From: a virus
Direction: 5' to 3' (one strand)
DNA: 20,988 bases
Virus record (IMG/VR): IMGVR_UViG_3300035698_007967
Coordinates: 1 to 20,988 of that record
Shown: positions 1 to 7,568 of the stretch, piece after piece
How the letters are laid out: each line of letters starts with the position of its first letter
Numbering within the stretch: the stretch's first letter is position 1
Position numbers and translations under genes: made by a program
The notes under the pieces: model-generated
Told to the model about the DNA's origin: nothing
What the model saw: the letters and a program-made list of their open reading frames with translations, nothing else
The model's database searches: none

Positions 1-647
1 ACCTTATCCCCTGCACAAAACGGTACTAAACTTATAGTGAATCCGCTCTCTACAACTTTATTAATTACATGAGTAGCATATTCAACCATCTTAGGGGTGT
101 CCTCATGCCCCACTTCTCTTACACAAATAGCGCAATGTTTTTTACTTCTATTAAATGTTATATTGCTATCGCTTGTAATATCTATTGCCATATCAGTCAT
201 TGCTGTTGCTTTTGCACCTAAATATTCTGCATTTTTAATAGAATCTTGGTCTCTTACGTATATTAAATCACAAGATTTCAAAACACAACTTGCCAAATCT
301 TTTATGCTATCTTGTATCCAAGCATCGTTTAAACTCATACTCATCATTACTATTTTTGCTTTATGTAATTTTGCAAATCCTAATAAATTCCAACCAAATC
401 CAATTCCTAAATCTCCACCACCTATTACAAATAAGTCTGTTTTGACTAATTTGCCTCGGTCTAATGCTGATACGTAATATACATCTTCCATCCTCCAAGT
501 TCCAAATTTATTAGCTCCCACATAGATTATGCTATCAGGAAGTCTATACCTTATATTCTTAACAAAATTCCTAAGCATTGCCTCATCGCCACTATTTCCT
601 GCTCCATAAAACCCTGTAATCATTACAACTGGTCTGTCACCTTTCAT
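1..647 (-). CDS. Polysaccharide pyruvyltransferase family protein (CsaB-like), C-terminus cut by the window edge
   Basis: The reading frame is open from an ATG at 647 to the window edge, giving 215 visible residues. The N-terminus carries the glycine-rich signature of the polysaccharide pyruvyltransferase family (GFYGAGNSGDEAML, residues 12-25). Further on come a GGGDLGIG segment near residue 75, a VRDQDSI segment, and a later stretch (AICVREVG, then LVPFCAGD) that matches the second domain of that family. Members transfer a ketal pyruvate from phosphoenolpyruvate to a sugar of a cell-surface polymer; CsaB is the best-known example. An AAAAGGAGA ribosome site lies just upstream of the ATG. 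It follows the glycosyltransferase gene on the same strand, which suggests that the two act on one glycan. The family assignment is firm; the substrate is unknown. The small plus-strand open frame inside it is a shadow. Confidence 0.85.
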   Translation of the reverse strand, partial: MKGDRPVVMITGFYGAGNSGDEAMLRNFVKNIRYRLPDSIIYVGANKFGTWRMEDVYYVSALDRGKLVKTDLFVIGGGDLGIGFGWNLLGFAKLHKAKIVMMSMSLNDAWIQDSIKDLASCVLKSCDLIYVRDQDSIKNAEYLGAKATAMTDMAIDITSDSNITFNRSKKHCAICVREVGHEDTPKMVEYATHVINKVVESGFTISLVPFCAGDK

Positions 648-720
648 ACATCTCTCCTTTTTTAGTTTTTAATTTTGAATATTATATTAAAACTAATAAC
701 AAATCAAAAACTAAATAGAC
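648..720 (-). promoter_or_regulatory. Intergenic gap with AT-rich inverted repeat and possible -10 box
   Basis: This gap separates the glycosyltransferase stop from the pyruvyltransferase start. A perfect 10-bp inverted repeat, TTTAGTTTTT at 661-670 and AAAAACTAAA at 706-715, encloses a 35-base loop. On the minus strand the loop holds TATAAT, preceded at a short 15-base spacing by TTGATT. This could be a weak promoter framed by an operator-like repeat, or simply chance in AT-rich DNA. The stem has almost no G-C pairs, so it is unlikely to be a strong terminator. Confidence 0.25.
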
Positions 721-1830
721 TTATTTATTAAAAATCTTATAATATTCCCAAGTTTGGTCTGCTACTATAGGCCAAGAGGTTGCTTGTGTGTATTTTAAAC
801 AATTCTCAGATAATTGCTGTCTTAAATTACCATCATTTAATAATTTTCGTAACTGATCTGTCATACCTTGAACATCTCTAATCTCATATTTTAAGCTTCT
901 CGTTTCGTCTAAATCAGATAATATTCTTGCTCTTGAGGATATTGAAGGAAGGCCATAGCTCATTACAAGATGACTCATGCCGGAAATTGAATCTTGAGTG
1001 TCATAATAATTTTCTATTACTACATCAGAGGCACCAGCGTACCAATCAAGCTCTGATTCTTCTATATATTTTGGGATAATTCTAATCTTATCAAATGCGT
1101 CTATTGTAGCAACTCGCTTATAGAGCTTTAAACAATATTCTAAATTAGCAAAATGCTTTCCATGTACAATCGGAAAACCTACTATGATAAGTAATATATT
1201 GTTATCAAATTCTTCTTCTAATCTTATCACTGTTGAAACATTATCCATTGCCCCCTTAGTAGGAGTGATAAACCCCATAGTAAGGCAAACAATTTTATCT
1301 TGTGGAATTGATAAGTATTTTCTTGCTTCTTCTTTTGGTTTTTTAGTTCTTAAAACAGAAGCATGTGGGAGCACTACGGTCTTTCCCAAAACACCTAAAT
1401 CCCCTTTGAATTGTTCGTGATGAACTATAAATATGTCTACATAAGGAGCGCATCTTGTGATATTGATATTGCGACTTTTATCTAAAAATATTGTATGTAG
1501 TGTTATTAATATTCCGATATCATGAGATTTTAACTCTTTTAGCATTTCTAAAAAAGCTTGATGATTTTGAAACAGCCCAAATTCATGTTGGAAATGAACA
1601 CACTGGACACCACTTTTAATTATTTCCTGCGTAAGTTGCTTTAAATCGTCTACTCCTCTGTCCCAACATCTTATAATAGGATGTTTTAAACAACTTTTTG
1701 TGTCTGACATAACTCCCAAATTGTTTCCAAAAATTATCACTTCATCTTCTGGGAATTGTTCTACTAAATGTTCTGTGTATGTACTAATCCCGCATTGACA
1801 ATTCATCGTACTTACTATTCCTATTTTCAT
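721..1830 (-). CDS. Glycosyltransferase, GT-B fold, GT4-like
   Basis: The product is 369 residues, a normal length for a GT4-type glycosyltransferase. The N-terminal Rossmann half opens MKIGIVSTMNCQCGISTYTEHL, with the small-residue loop followed by GISTYTEHL that is common in GT4 enzymes. FQHEFGLF follows near residues 80-87, a segment recurrent in this group. The C-terminal nucleotide-sugar-binding half shows LTMGFITPTKG (183-193), then YIEESELDWYAGASDVVIE (255-273) and a Ser-Gly motif followed by YGLPSISSR (292-300). No signal peptide or membrane segment is visible, so it should act in the cytoplasm. The ribosome site AAAAAGGAGAATTAAA precedes the ATG. It lies between fibre-type genes and the pyruvyltransferase gene. 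Host surface glycan or a virion protein are both possible acceptors; the sugar donor cannot be told. Confidence 0.88.
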   Translation of the reverse strand: MKIGIVSTMNCQCGISTYTEHLVEQFPEDEVIIFGNNLGVMSDTKSCLKHPIIRCWDRGVDDLKQLTQEIIKSGVQCVHFQHEFGLFQNHQAFLEMLKELKSHDIGILITLHTIFLDKSRNINITRCAPYVDIFIVHHEQFKGDLGVLGKTVVLPHASVLRTKKPKEEARKYLSIPQDKIVCLTMGFITPTKGAMDNVSTVIRLEEEFDNNILLIIVGFPIVHGKHFANLEYCLKLYKRVATIDAFDKIRIIPKYIEESELDWYAGASDVVIENYYDTQDSISGMSHLVMSYGLPSISSRARILSDLDETRSLKYEIRDVQGMTDQLRKLLNDGNLRQQLSENCLKYTQATSWPIVADQTWEYYKIFNK

Positions 1831-1860
1831 TTTAATTCTCCTTTTTATTTGTATTTTTTT

Positions 1861-2328
1861 TTAAAAAGCTAAATCTAAAGCTACCCTTCCCCAAGTGTTA
1901 TCTGCCACACATTGATATAAATACCAAATTCCACCATCTTGACCATAAGTTAACTCGCCTTGTACTCCTGCACTTGCTGATGTTAAAATGGCTTCCTCTC
2001 TCATTCTTATTCCACCAATAGTTACATCGATATATCCAGCTACTATAATATTCCCATCAGCTGTAATGGTTACTCCATACCCGCCATAACCATAACCGCC
2101 ACCAATATATAAAGCCCCTGTTATATAGCCACTACCACCAAGGTAGAAATCTTGATTAATTATTATATCATAAATAACAGTTATATAATCAAATATTCCT
2201 AGTCTTTCACCGGATAAAGCTTCGTCTATTAACTCCGAAAGTCTAACCTTATAAGCCCAAGGAGTGTATTTATCTAATAAATCTATTTGATATGGTGTTA
2301 AGCATACATAATCATAATTACTAGCCAT
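1861..2328 (-). CDS. Small virion/tail-fibre-type protein with Gly/Tyr-rich centre
   Basis: The product is 155 residues. Residues 1-60 look helical and acidic. The middle (about 60-105) is glycine- and tyrosine-rich (ALYIGGGYGYGGYGVTI), suggesting stacked beta strands of a fibre or adhesin. The C-terminus ends LYQCVADNTWGRVALDLAF, preceded by SASAGVQGELTYGQDG. This resembles a short terminal module of many phage head, neck and tail proteins, in which a (Y/V)xCVAxNTWKRVAL-type motif closes the chain. This is family knowledge, not a computed match. The ribosome site AAAAGGAGCAACCAA is strong. The position after the glycine-rich fibre supports a role as a fibre accessory or small decoration protein. 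The exact function is unknown. Confidence 0.65.
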   Translation of the reverse strand: MASNYDYVCLTPYQIDLLDKYTPWAYKVRLSELIDEALSGERLGIFDYITVIYDIIINQDFYLGGSGYITGALYIGGGYGYGGYGVTITADGNIIVAGYIDVTIGGIRMREEAILTSASAGVQGELTYGQDGGIWYLYQCVADNTWGRVALDLAF

Positions 2329-2341
2329 TTGGTTGCTCCTT

Positions 2342-2698
2342 TTATTTCGTTAAACTTGCCAATATACATATTCCTAATAAAACAAATGGAATAAATCTTG
2401 TAATTAAATCAGATTTAAAATCTAAAAATTGAGAATTAGCCTCTGTTTTGTTTAATATCCTTTTTAAGTGCCCATCAATAATAAGTTCTTTATAAAAAAT
2501 TTGAACAATAAGGCCTAAATTCATAAATAAAAAATATTTTGAGATAACTAAAGATAAAATATTTATAAAAAGCCCCCAAGTTAAATAAAAACTTATATGA
2601 TAATAAGCGTCTTCACAGTTAAAATTTGTAACTTCAGGATATCTTTCTTTAAGTGTTTTACTTATTTTATATGCTAATTTAAACAAAATCTTTGTCAT
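2342..2698 (-). CDS. Small predicted membrane protein, function unknown
   Basis: The product is 118 residues with a basic N-terminus (KILFKLAYKISKTLKER). Hydrophobic stretches lie at about 33-54, possibly 55-68, and 102-116, so two or three membrane segments are likely. Between them is a charged linker (YKELIIDGHLKRILNKTE) followed by DFKSDLITRF just before the last segment. A holin or another inner-membrane phage protein is possible because fibre and lysis genes are often neighbours. No endolysin gene adjoins it, however, so a holin call would be a guess. The ribosome site is AAAGAGG upstream of the ATG. The gap to the fibre gene is 10 bases, consistent with one late operon. Confidence 0.6.
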   Translation of the reverse strand: MTKILFKLAYKISKTLKERYPEVTNFNCEDAYYHISFYLTWGLFINILSLVISKYFLFMNLGLIVQIFYKELIIDGHLKRILNKTEANSQFLDFKSDLITRFIPFVLLGICILASLTK

Positions 2699-2708
2699 TA
2701 AAACCTCT

Positions 2709-4028
2709 TTAATACATTATAACAATTAATCCTTCACCTCCAGCGCCCCCATCCCCAGGACTATGACCATCACCAGTAGGCGATCCTGCCCCTCCACCGC
2801 CTCCACCGCCAGCCCCCCAACCCCCTGTTCCTGGAACTTGAGTTGCACCTGATGTTTGATGCCCATTAGAGCCACGATGGATTGCCGTAAAATGAGAAGC
2901 TTCGCCAGAGCCACCATTCCCCCCACTAAAAGGGGCAACCCCATTTTCCCCATAACATTCATAATAAGAATTTTGTTCCTCTAAATTATTTATATATGTT
3001 AAAGAATAAATAAAGCCCCCTAGAATACCAATTCCAGCGCCACCATTTGCGCCACCCCCATTACCGCCTCCACCCCCATTACCACCGCCTTGAAATAATC
3101 CACCAAAACTTGTTGTTCCGCCAAGTCCACCAGCAACACCAGCTGAACCAGGGATTACCCCAGCAGCGCCAGCAGCGCCACCGGCACCAATCGAATAAGC
3201 AATAGCCAATCCAGGAGTTACACTTATATTTCTCCAATAGAATTTATGTAGAAAAGCACCGCCTCCACCACCTCCATTACAACTATTCCCATCATTACCG
3301 CCTCCACCTCCACCGCCTCCACCGCCAATTAAACAAACTTTTATAGAATAAACTCTTGCTGGAACAACCCAATTCCCTGCTCCAGTAATAATACTAGTAA
3401 TTGCACCTCCAGTAGGAGTTACAACTAAAGAATCCACATATCCTTTTGTTGTTAAAGTTAAAGCGTTATCAGGCGCAACTGTTGCAATACCACGAACCTT
3501 GCCCGTAAAAGCTCTAGTCCCATCTATTAGCGAAAATGCTGATTCTAATAGACTTCCTAAATATTGAGAATTCAAATTGGTGTTTAAAACACCATTACTA
3601 ACAGGAATATTTCCAGTAGCATTGCCCGCTTGATACCCGTCATGTAAATCGGCATTTAAGTTGCCTACTAATGTTGTTGAAACTACAGTAAATGGAGGAG
3701 AGCCAATTGCCTGTTGAAATGCTGGCTGACATCCATTTTGAAATGTTACAGAACTACCACTTGCAAAGGTGGCCGCACTGCCAGCTTGCCAAGTTAATGT
3801 ACCATAAATACTATCACCATTAATTCTATCAGTAAACGTATAGCCTAATGTTGCTATGGCTTGTGTTAAGCTATCAGTATTACCAATAGTGTGAATAACA
3901 CTTGGGAATACCAATGTATTATAATCAGGTGCTGATGTTGCTTCATTTGGTGCACCTTGATATGCTAAATTCTGTGTAGTTAGTGGAGTAGTAAGTTGTC
4001 CACTCTCGCCATCATCCAATCTCAACAT
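2709..4028 (-). CDS. Tail fibre / adhesin with glycine-rich C-terminal domain
   Basis: The product is 439 residues. Residues about 110-165 contain VVSTTLVGNLNADLHDGYQAG and NLNSQYLGS, motifs typical of phage fibre shafts. The segment around 168-200 (DGTRAFTGKVRG, ALTLTTKGYVDSL) is another common fibre repeat. From about residue 217 (GNWVVPARVYSIKVCLIGG) it enters a region dominated by polyglycine tracts at 235-244, 252-257, 314-330 and 407-413, ending GGAGGEGLIVIMY. That layout matches glycine-rich receptor-binding domains such as T-even gp38-type adhesins, where polyglycine II helices pack and the loops between them bind the receptor. The non-glycine loops (for example 336-365 and 372-398) are the likely specificity regions. 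The ribosome site AAAGGAG precedes the ATG. The assignment as fibre/adhesin is strong; the receptor is unknown. Confidence 0.82.
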   Translation of the reverse strand: MLRLDDGESGQLTTPLTTQNLAYQGAPNEATSAPDYNTLVFPSVIHTIGNTDSLTQAIATLGYTFTDRINGDSIYGTLTWQAGSAATFASGSSVTFQNGCQPAFQQAIGSPPFTVVSTTLVGNLNADLHDGYQAGNATGNIPVSNGVLNTNLNSQYLGSLLESAFSLIDGTRAFTGKVRGIATVAPDNALTLTTKGYVDSLVVTPTGGAITSIITGAGNWVVPARVYSIKVCLIGGGGGGGGGGNDGNSCNGGGGGGAFLHKFYWRNISVTPGLAIAYSIGAGGAAGAAGVIPGSAGVAGGLGGTTSFGGLFQGGGNGGGGGNGGGANGGAGIGILGGFIYSLTYINNLEEQNSYYECYGENGVAPFSGGNGGSGEASHFTAIHRGSNGHQTSGATQVPGTGGWGAGGGGGGGAGSPTGDGHSPGDGGAGGEGLIVIMY

Positions 4029-4043
4029 ATTAATTCTCCTTTA

Positions 4044-5126
4044 TTATTCTATACCTACATAAGCAGTATTAGCAATTCGTCTTGCTATTATAAATCTATC
4101 TACTGCTGGAGTGTACGCCGCTGAAGCTACCACCGTAACAGGTAAATTGGCTGAAGCCGTTCTATCTACATCAACATAAGCAACGTCTCCAGCATTAACT
4201 AACACTATTGGAGACGACACTGCAAATTGAATTGCATTTATAAAAGCTGTCCCTGGAATTAAAATTGTAGCATCTGCTGTAAACGATAAACTTGTAGTCC
4301 CTAAATTCCAACCCCAAATTCCACCACCTGTTAAGCAAATATCTAAACTTGATAATGTGCTTGGTGTTGGTGCATACCAAACTGCTCCAAGCCCTGTAGC
4401 TGTTCCCCATTTCATTTCTTTTATCACTGAAGTAATAGCGTCAAAGGCTTCTTTTAAATTAACAAGTTGCTTATCTCCCCCTGTAAATATTGCAGGAGTA
4501 GCCCCTGTAATTCCAGGTTCTGTTCTACCAGAAGTCCAAGGATAAATATTGTCTAAATCTGGAGTAGCCCCACCCTCGCCTAATCTAAAAAGCAATTGCC
4601 TATTGTCTGTAAAACTTGTTATTGCTCCAGCAGCGGCAAGTGTAGTACAAAGATGAATAACATTCCCACCAACGGGAAATCCTCCATTATTGCTCTGTAA
4701 TGTAACAATCAATCTCTGCTCTGTATTAACTGCTTGGTTAAACTCCGCCCCAGCCCCACTCATTAAAGATGGGTCCCAAAAAGTTCTAACTTCGTTTTGC
4801 CCATCTACTGTATCTAATTCTAACCACCAATAAGTAAGAGCCCCATCAGTAGCCACACCTGATAATGCTGGTTCCGCTGAAAGAGCATAATATAAAGAAC
4901 CGTTATGTTGCCCATGAATTACTACCGAATTAGCCACTGCCACTTGAATTGTTAATGGACCAGTCTGACTAACCGTAAACCCTCTTATAATATAAGTATT
5001 TAATCCAGTGACCAAACCTTGTTGCATTAATTGAAAATCTTCTTCTGTAAAATCTTGAAGAGAATTAAAATCTGGGAGATCTAGCCTTTCTTGTGAATAT
5101 GCTAAAAGTTTTACTTGCTGTGACAT
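4044..5126 (-). CDS. Tail fibre or baseplate-fibre connector protein
   Basis: The product is 360 residues. The first 45 residues (AYSQERLDLPDFNSLQDFTEEDF, then NTYIIRGFTV) read like the N-terminal attachment part of phage baseplate or fibre proteins. A beta-rich middle follows (LTYWWLELDTVDGQNEVRTFWDP and GAEFNQAVNTEQRLIVTLQ). Then comes a helical linker (LVNLKEAFDAITSVIKEMKWG, about 225-245) and a second beta-rich half ending FIIARRIANTAYVGIE. It sits between the gpI-like baseplate gene and the glycine-rich fibre, exactly where a fibre connector is expected. The ATG has a good ribosome site, AAGGAGATATT, which lies inside the 3' end of the upstream GIY-YIG gene; the two frames overlap by 16 bases. 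The structural role is well supported by context. A precise family name is not claimed. Confidence 0.65.
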   Translation of the reverse strand: MSQQVKLLAYSQERLDLPDFNSLQDFTEEDFQLMQQGLVTGLNTYIIRGFTVSQTGPLTIQVAVANSVVIHGQHNGSLYYALSAEPALSGVATDGALTYWWLELDTVDGQNEVRTFWDPSLMSGAGAEFNQAVNTEQRLIVTLQSNNGGFPVGGNVIHLCTTLAAAGAITSFTDNRQLLFRLGEGGATPDLDNIYPWTSGRTEPGITGATPAIFTGGDKQLVNLKEAFDAITSVIKEMKWGTATGLGAVWYAPTPSTLSSLDICLTGGGIWGWNLGTTSLSFTADATILIPGTAFINAIQFAVSSPIVLVNAGDVAYVDVDRTASANLPVTVVASAAYTPAVDRFIIARRIANTAYVGIE

Positions 5127-5359
5127 AATATCTCCTTATCGACATTTTCTATTTCTTTTTTTCTTGCTATTGTATTATTCTCCGTTGTATCTATAATTTC
5201 TCTTGTAAAACTATCTATTCCATAACTCTTTATTGCATCTCTGATTCCTCTTCCACTACCATAATAATTACTACTTAAAAACAAATATGGTGCAATTTGA
5301 CGCTTGCCTACATATATTTTCCCACTAATTTTATTCGTTATTTTATAAATAACTCCCAT
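5111..5359 (-). CDS. GIY-YIG endonuclease, short and probably C-terminally truncated
   Basis: The product is 82 residues. The GIY-YIG core is clear: GVIYKITN at 2-9, KIYVGKR at 14-20, then YYGSGRGIRDAIKSYG at 32-47, typical of free-standing phage GIY-YIG proteins, and a KKEIE segment holding the expected acidic residue near 69. The usual continuation after that glutamate (helix, conserved Asn and a DNA-binding C-terminal domain) is missing. The last codons run into the ribosome site and start of the next gene, so the 3' end has probably been lost. It may be inactive or minimal. The ribosome site AAGGAGTT precedes the ATG. The family is firm; activity is doubtful. Confidence 0.8.
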   Translation of the reverse strand: MGVIYKITNKISGKIYVGKRQIAPYLFLSSNYYGSGRGIRDAIKSYGIDSFTREIIDTTENNTIARKKEIENVDKEILCHSK

Positions 5360-5433
5360 TAATTCTAACTCCTTATTAACTATCTATTATAAAATAAAAA
5401 TATTAAAATTTTTATTGTATTCATCATTTTTAT
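5360..5433 (-). other. AT-only gap with hairpin between gpI-like and GIY-YIG genes
   Basis: This is one of the longer gaps in an otherwise tightly packed operon. It contains a perfect 9-bp inverted repeat, AATAAAAAT at 5393-5401 and ATTTTTATT at 5408-5416, with a 6-base loop. On the minus strand it is followed by TTATAATAG, which contains a possible -10 box (TATAAT). No good -35 lies at the proper spacing. The stem is A-T only, so termination would be weak. The gap may be leader DNA that came in with the endonuclease gene. Confidence 0.3.
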
Positions 5434-6690
5434 TTATTCATCAATCAAATACCACCTCACAATTATTCCTGCGGCCTTAAGAAGCAATATAAATTGTGCA
5501 ACTAATTCTTGCGCCACTTCTGTATCTGTAAAAAATATAGGATAATCATCTCCTGTAATTACTGGAACTACTGGGGTGTTTGTACAATAATGAACCTGAG
5601 ACCCAGGTGCATGTGTATATTGAAACATATGTGTTGCGTCTAATAACAACTGAGTGTTAGAAGGCCTTAATCGATATCTTACCACCTCTTGTGTTGATAA
5701 ACCAAAATCAAACACTACATATCCGCCACCTCCAGGGAATTGCGAACTATTTATTACATTTATCACCCCGTAAGTAATCCCTGCTGTAAGAATTTGATTC
5801 GTTGTTGTTTGAGTAGAACTTAAACCAACACTCGTACCACTCGGTACATCATAAAAAAATGAACCAGGCCAATATGGATTAGCACTATCTATTATTGGCC
5901 TACTATCTATTATCGTTGCATCTGGATGGAATCTATGCGACCATTTTAATGTGTCTAAGTTAAATATAATCTTTTTAGGTATTCTCACGACTAACTCGTT
6001 GGGGTTTAATTCATGTAAACTTACCTTTGTATCTTGATGTTTATCTGTATCGAACCCTAAAGCTACATTAGCTGTACCCCCTGTTATTTGAACCGAACCT
6101 GCTAATCCAAAAGTATTTGTACTTATTTTAACAGTAGTATCTCCGCTAATAGCATCAAAAAAAGTATAAGCTACTACATAATCTGGCAACCAAGCATTTA
6201 TTCTCGCTACTACCTCTGCCGCTGTTGCTGCTCCTGGAACTGCAAAATCTTCAGCTAAAAATGTCACCCCGATAATATTAGTTTCGTCCACTACTAATGT
6301 TAAATTTTCCCCACCAATAAGATTAAATGGCTCTCCCACACTTGTTGTAGTAGAATGTAAATATTCTGTAGTCCAAAGCAATTCCAAACATTTATAAATC
6401 GAATGTTTAACCTGTTTCGGCCAAAACGATAATACAGGAATAAGCTCCCTAAACTTAGCATCAATAAAATGAATTAATGTAGGTCTTTGTACATCTAAAT
6501 TACTTGCCAGATAATCCAAATAAATATTAACTGCTGTTTTTATAAATATTTGCTCTCTAGCATTATCTATTGAAACAGAAGCCGCATCGTCTTCTTGACC
6601 AATAGCCGTTAATAGCCCAAGCATAATAGGGTTGCTTGCTGGCTTATAAAAACTCGGTATAAATCTTTGAAGTCTTTCTAGTCTATTCAT
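5434..6690 (-). CDS. Baseplate wedge protein, P2 gpI-like, with inserted hook-IN-like module
   Basis: The product is 418 residues. The N-terminal 85 residues (RLERLQRFIPSFYKPAS, then IFIKTAVNIYLDYLASNLDVQRP) match the helical start of phage tail protein I family members: a Pro-containing lead, an A/G-x-x-LD segment and an Arg-Pro ending. Members of that family join the J protein to the tail fibres. Residues 119-213 form a module closely resembling one in the J protein (EPF at its start, VPGAATAAEVVARIN in the middle, GGTANVALGF at the end). Residues about 312-370 look like a further small barrel (FPGGGGYVVFDFG). The C-terminus (DTEVAQELVAQFILLLKAAGI) is helical again. The start overlaps the stop of the endonuclease gene as ATGA, and an AGGGG ribosome site lies inside that gene. 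The gpI-like call rests on the N-terminal pattern and gene order. Confidence 0.72.
   Translation of the reverse strand: MNRLERLQRFIPSFYKPASNPIMLGLLTAIGQEDDAASVSIDNAREQIFIKTAVNIYLDYLASNLDVQRPTLIHFIDAKFRELIPVLSFWPKQVKHSIYKCLELLWTTEYLHSTTTSVGEPFNLIGGENLTLVVDETNIIGVTFLAEDFAVPGAATAAEVVARINAWLPDYVVAYTFFDAISGDTTVKISTNTFGLAGSVQITGGTANVALGFDTDKHQDTKVSLHELNPNELVVRIPKKIIFNLDTLKWSHRFHPDATIIDSRPIIDSANPYWPGSFFYDVPSGTSVGLSSTQTTTNQILTAGITYGVINVINSSQFPGGGGYVVFDFGLSTQEVVRYRLRPSNTQLLLDATHMFQYTHAPGSQVHYCTNTPVVPVITGDDYPIFFTDTEVAQELVAQFILLLKAAGIIVRWYLIDE
6052..6336 (-). repeat. Hook-IN-like module shared with the J protein
   Basis: This encodes residues 119-213 of the gpI-like protein. It parallels residues 375-462 of the J protein along its whole length: both begin EPF, both contain VPGAATA(A/E)EVV followed by an Ile/Met-Asn helix end, and both finish with GG(T/D)ANVALGF. 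The layout resembles the flagellin hook IN motif of flagellar hook-associated proteins, but this is recognised by eye only. Confidence 0.7.
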
Positions 6691-7568
6691 AAAACAGCCC
6701 CTATATTTTTTAAATCTCGAAAAGATATAATTTGAAATTTTAAATTAGGATTACTTTTTCTTATATCTTCGAATTTTGTTTGACTATTATTTATTAACCA
6801 ATCATTTTTTACATCAATGTACACGTTTTCCTTTATTAAATAAAAATCAGGATAATATTTTCTTTTTCTATTATATTCATGGCTGAAATACTCAACACCA
6901 CTAGGATGACAAATAAAAGAAATATTATTAGAATCTAACCATTTTATATAAGCATATTCATAACTTCCTTGAACTTTATATTCTTTCCCCTTTTTATTTC
7001 TATACTTTTTCCATCTTATTCCTATTGGGTGTGTTTGGTTATAATTACAAAAACTATTTAAAGGATAACAATTTTCTTTAGACCTTAATTTTTTAATATG
7101 ACAATTTTCACACTTTTTAGCATAAACACTTTTTTCCCTCCCACAAACACATTTTTTCCCCTTTATATAGACTCCCCCCTTCCAATTACTATTTTTATTT
7201 TTAACTCTAGGATTCTTTTTTTTAGTTTCGCTTATATACTTATAAGAACATTTTCTGCAATGTTTTGCACTAAAACTTTTTTTTCCATCACAATCGGGAC
7301 ATATTAATTTTAATTTTGTAAGCCCACCTTGCCATGCTGGATTATTTTCTCCTTGATGCCCTTTAATACTTGAATGATTGTTTTTATTTAATCCTTTATT
7401 CCAAGGAATCCTACCTTTAGTAGACAAACTAATTTTTAAAGAAATTTCTTCTTGTTTACATTCTCTACAAAAAGGATGTTTTTGGGAATAAGATTCTTCT
7501 GCTGTTTTCCCATTTAACCTAATTTTACCACATTTTTTGCATATTACTATTGGCATAAAATTATCCAC
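6687..7568 (-). CDS. Homing-endonuclease-type protein: zinc ribbons plus PD-(D/E)XK nuclease domain
   Basis: The product is 293 residues and very basic. The N-terminal half has three cysteine clusters resembling zinc ribbons: C10/C13 with C34/C37, C90/C93 with C104/C107, and C140/C142 with C153/C156. Between them are WNKGL (56-60), NPAWQGG (76-82) and NSNWKGG (126-132), like the NUMOD-type DNA-binding motifs of homing endonucleases. The C-terminal domain carries SYEYAYIKWLDSN (E204), YYPDFYLI (D241) and VYIDVKND (D252, K254), a complete PD-(D/E)XK catalytic set. The frame opens at GTG 7568 inside the 3' end of the J gene, with GAGG about 12 bases upstream; an in-frame ATG four codons later has no better ribosome site. 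It ends in ATGA overlap with the gpI-like gene. It is free-standing; no intron boundaries are evident. Confidence 0.8.
   Translation of the reverse strand: MDNFMPIVICKKCGKIRLNGKTAEESYSQKHPFCRECKQEEISLKISLSTKGRIPWNKGLNKNNHSSIKGHQGENNPAWQGGLTKLKLICPDCDGKKSFSAKHCRKCSYKYISETKKKNPRVKNKNSNWKGGVYIKGKKCVCGREKSVYAKKCENCHIKKLRSKENCYPLNSFCNYNQTHPIGIRWKKYRNKKGKEYKVQGSYEYAYIKWLDSNNISFICHPSGVEYFSHEYNRKRKYYPDFYLIKENVYIDVKNDWLINNSQTKFEDIRKSNPNLKFQIISFRDLKNIGAVL

Noticed and set aside
97-477. Open frame of 126 codons on the plus strand
   Set aside because: It lies wholly inside the minus-strand pyruvyltransferase frame, which has clear family motifs and a ribosome site; it is a shadow frame.
3288-3327. CCN-rich tandem tract suggestive of a microsatellite or CRISPR-like repeat
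   Set aside because: It is simply the antisense of the polyglycine codons of the fibre gene. There are no regular repeats with unique spacers.
6687-7568. Group I intron or intein around the endonuclease gene
   Set aside because: The J and gpI-like genes on either side are each complete with their own start and stop, joined by short overlaps, so no split gene needs an intron or intein.
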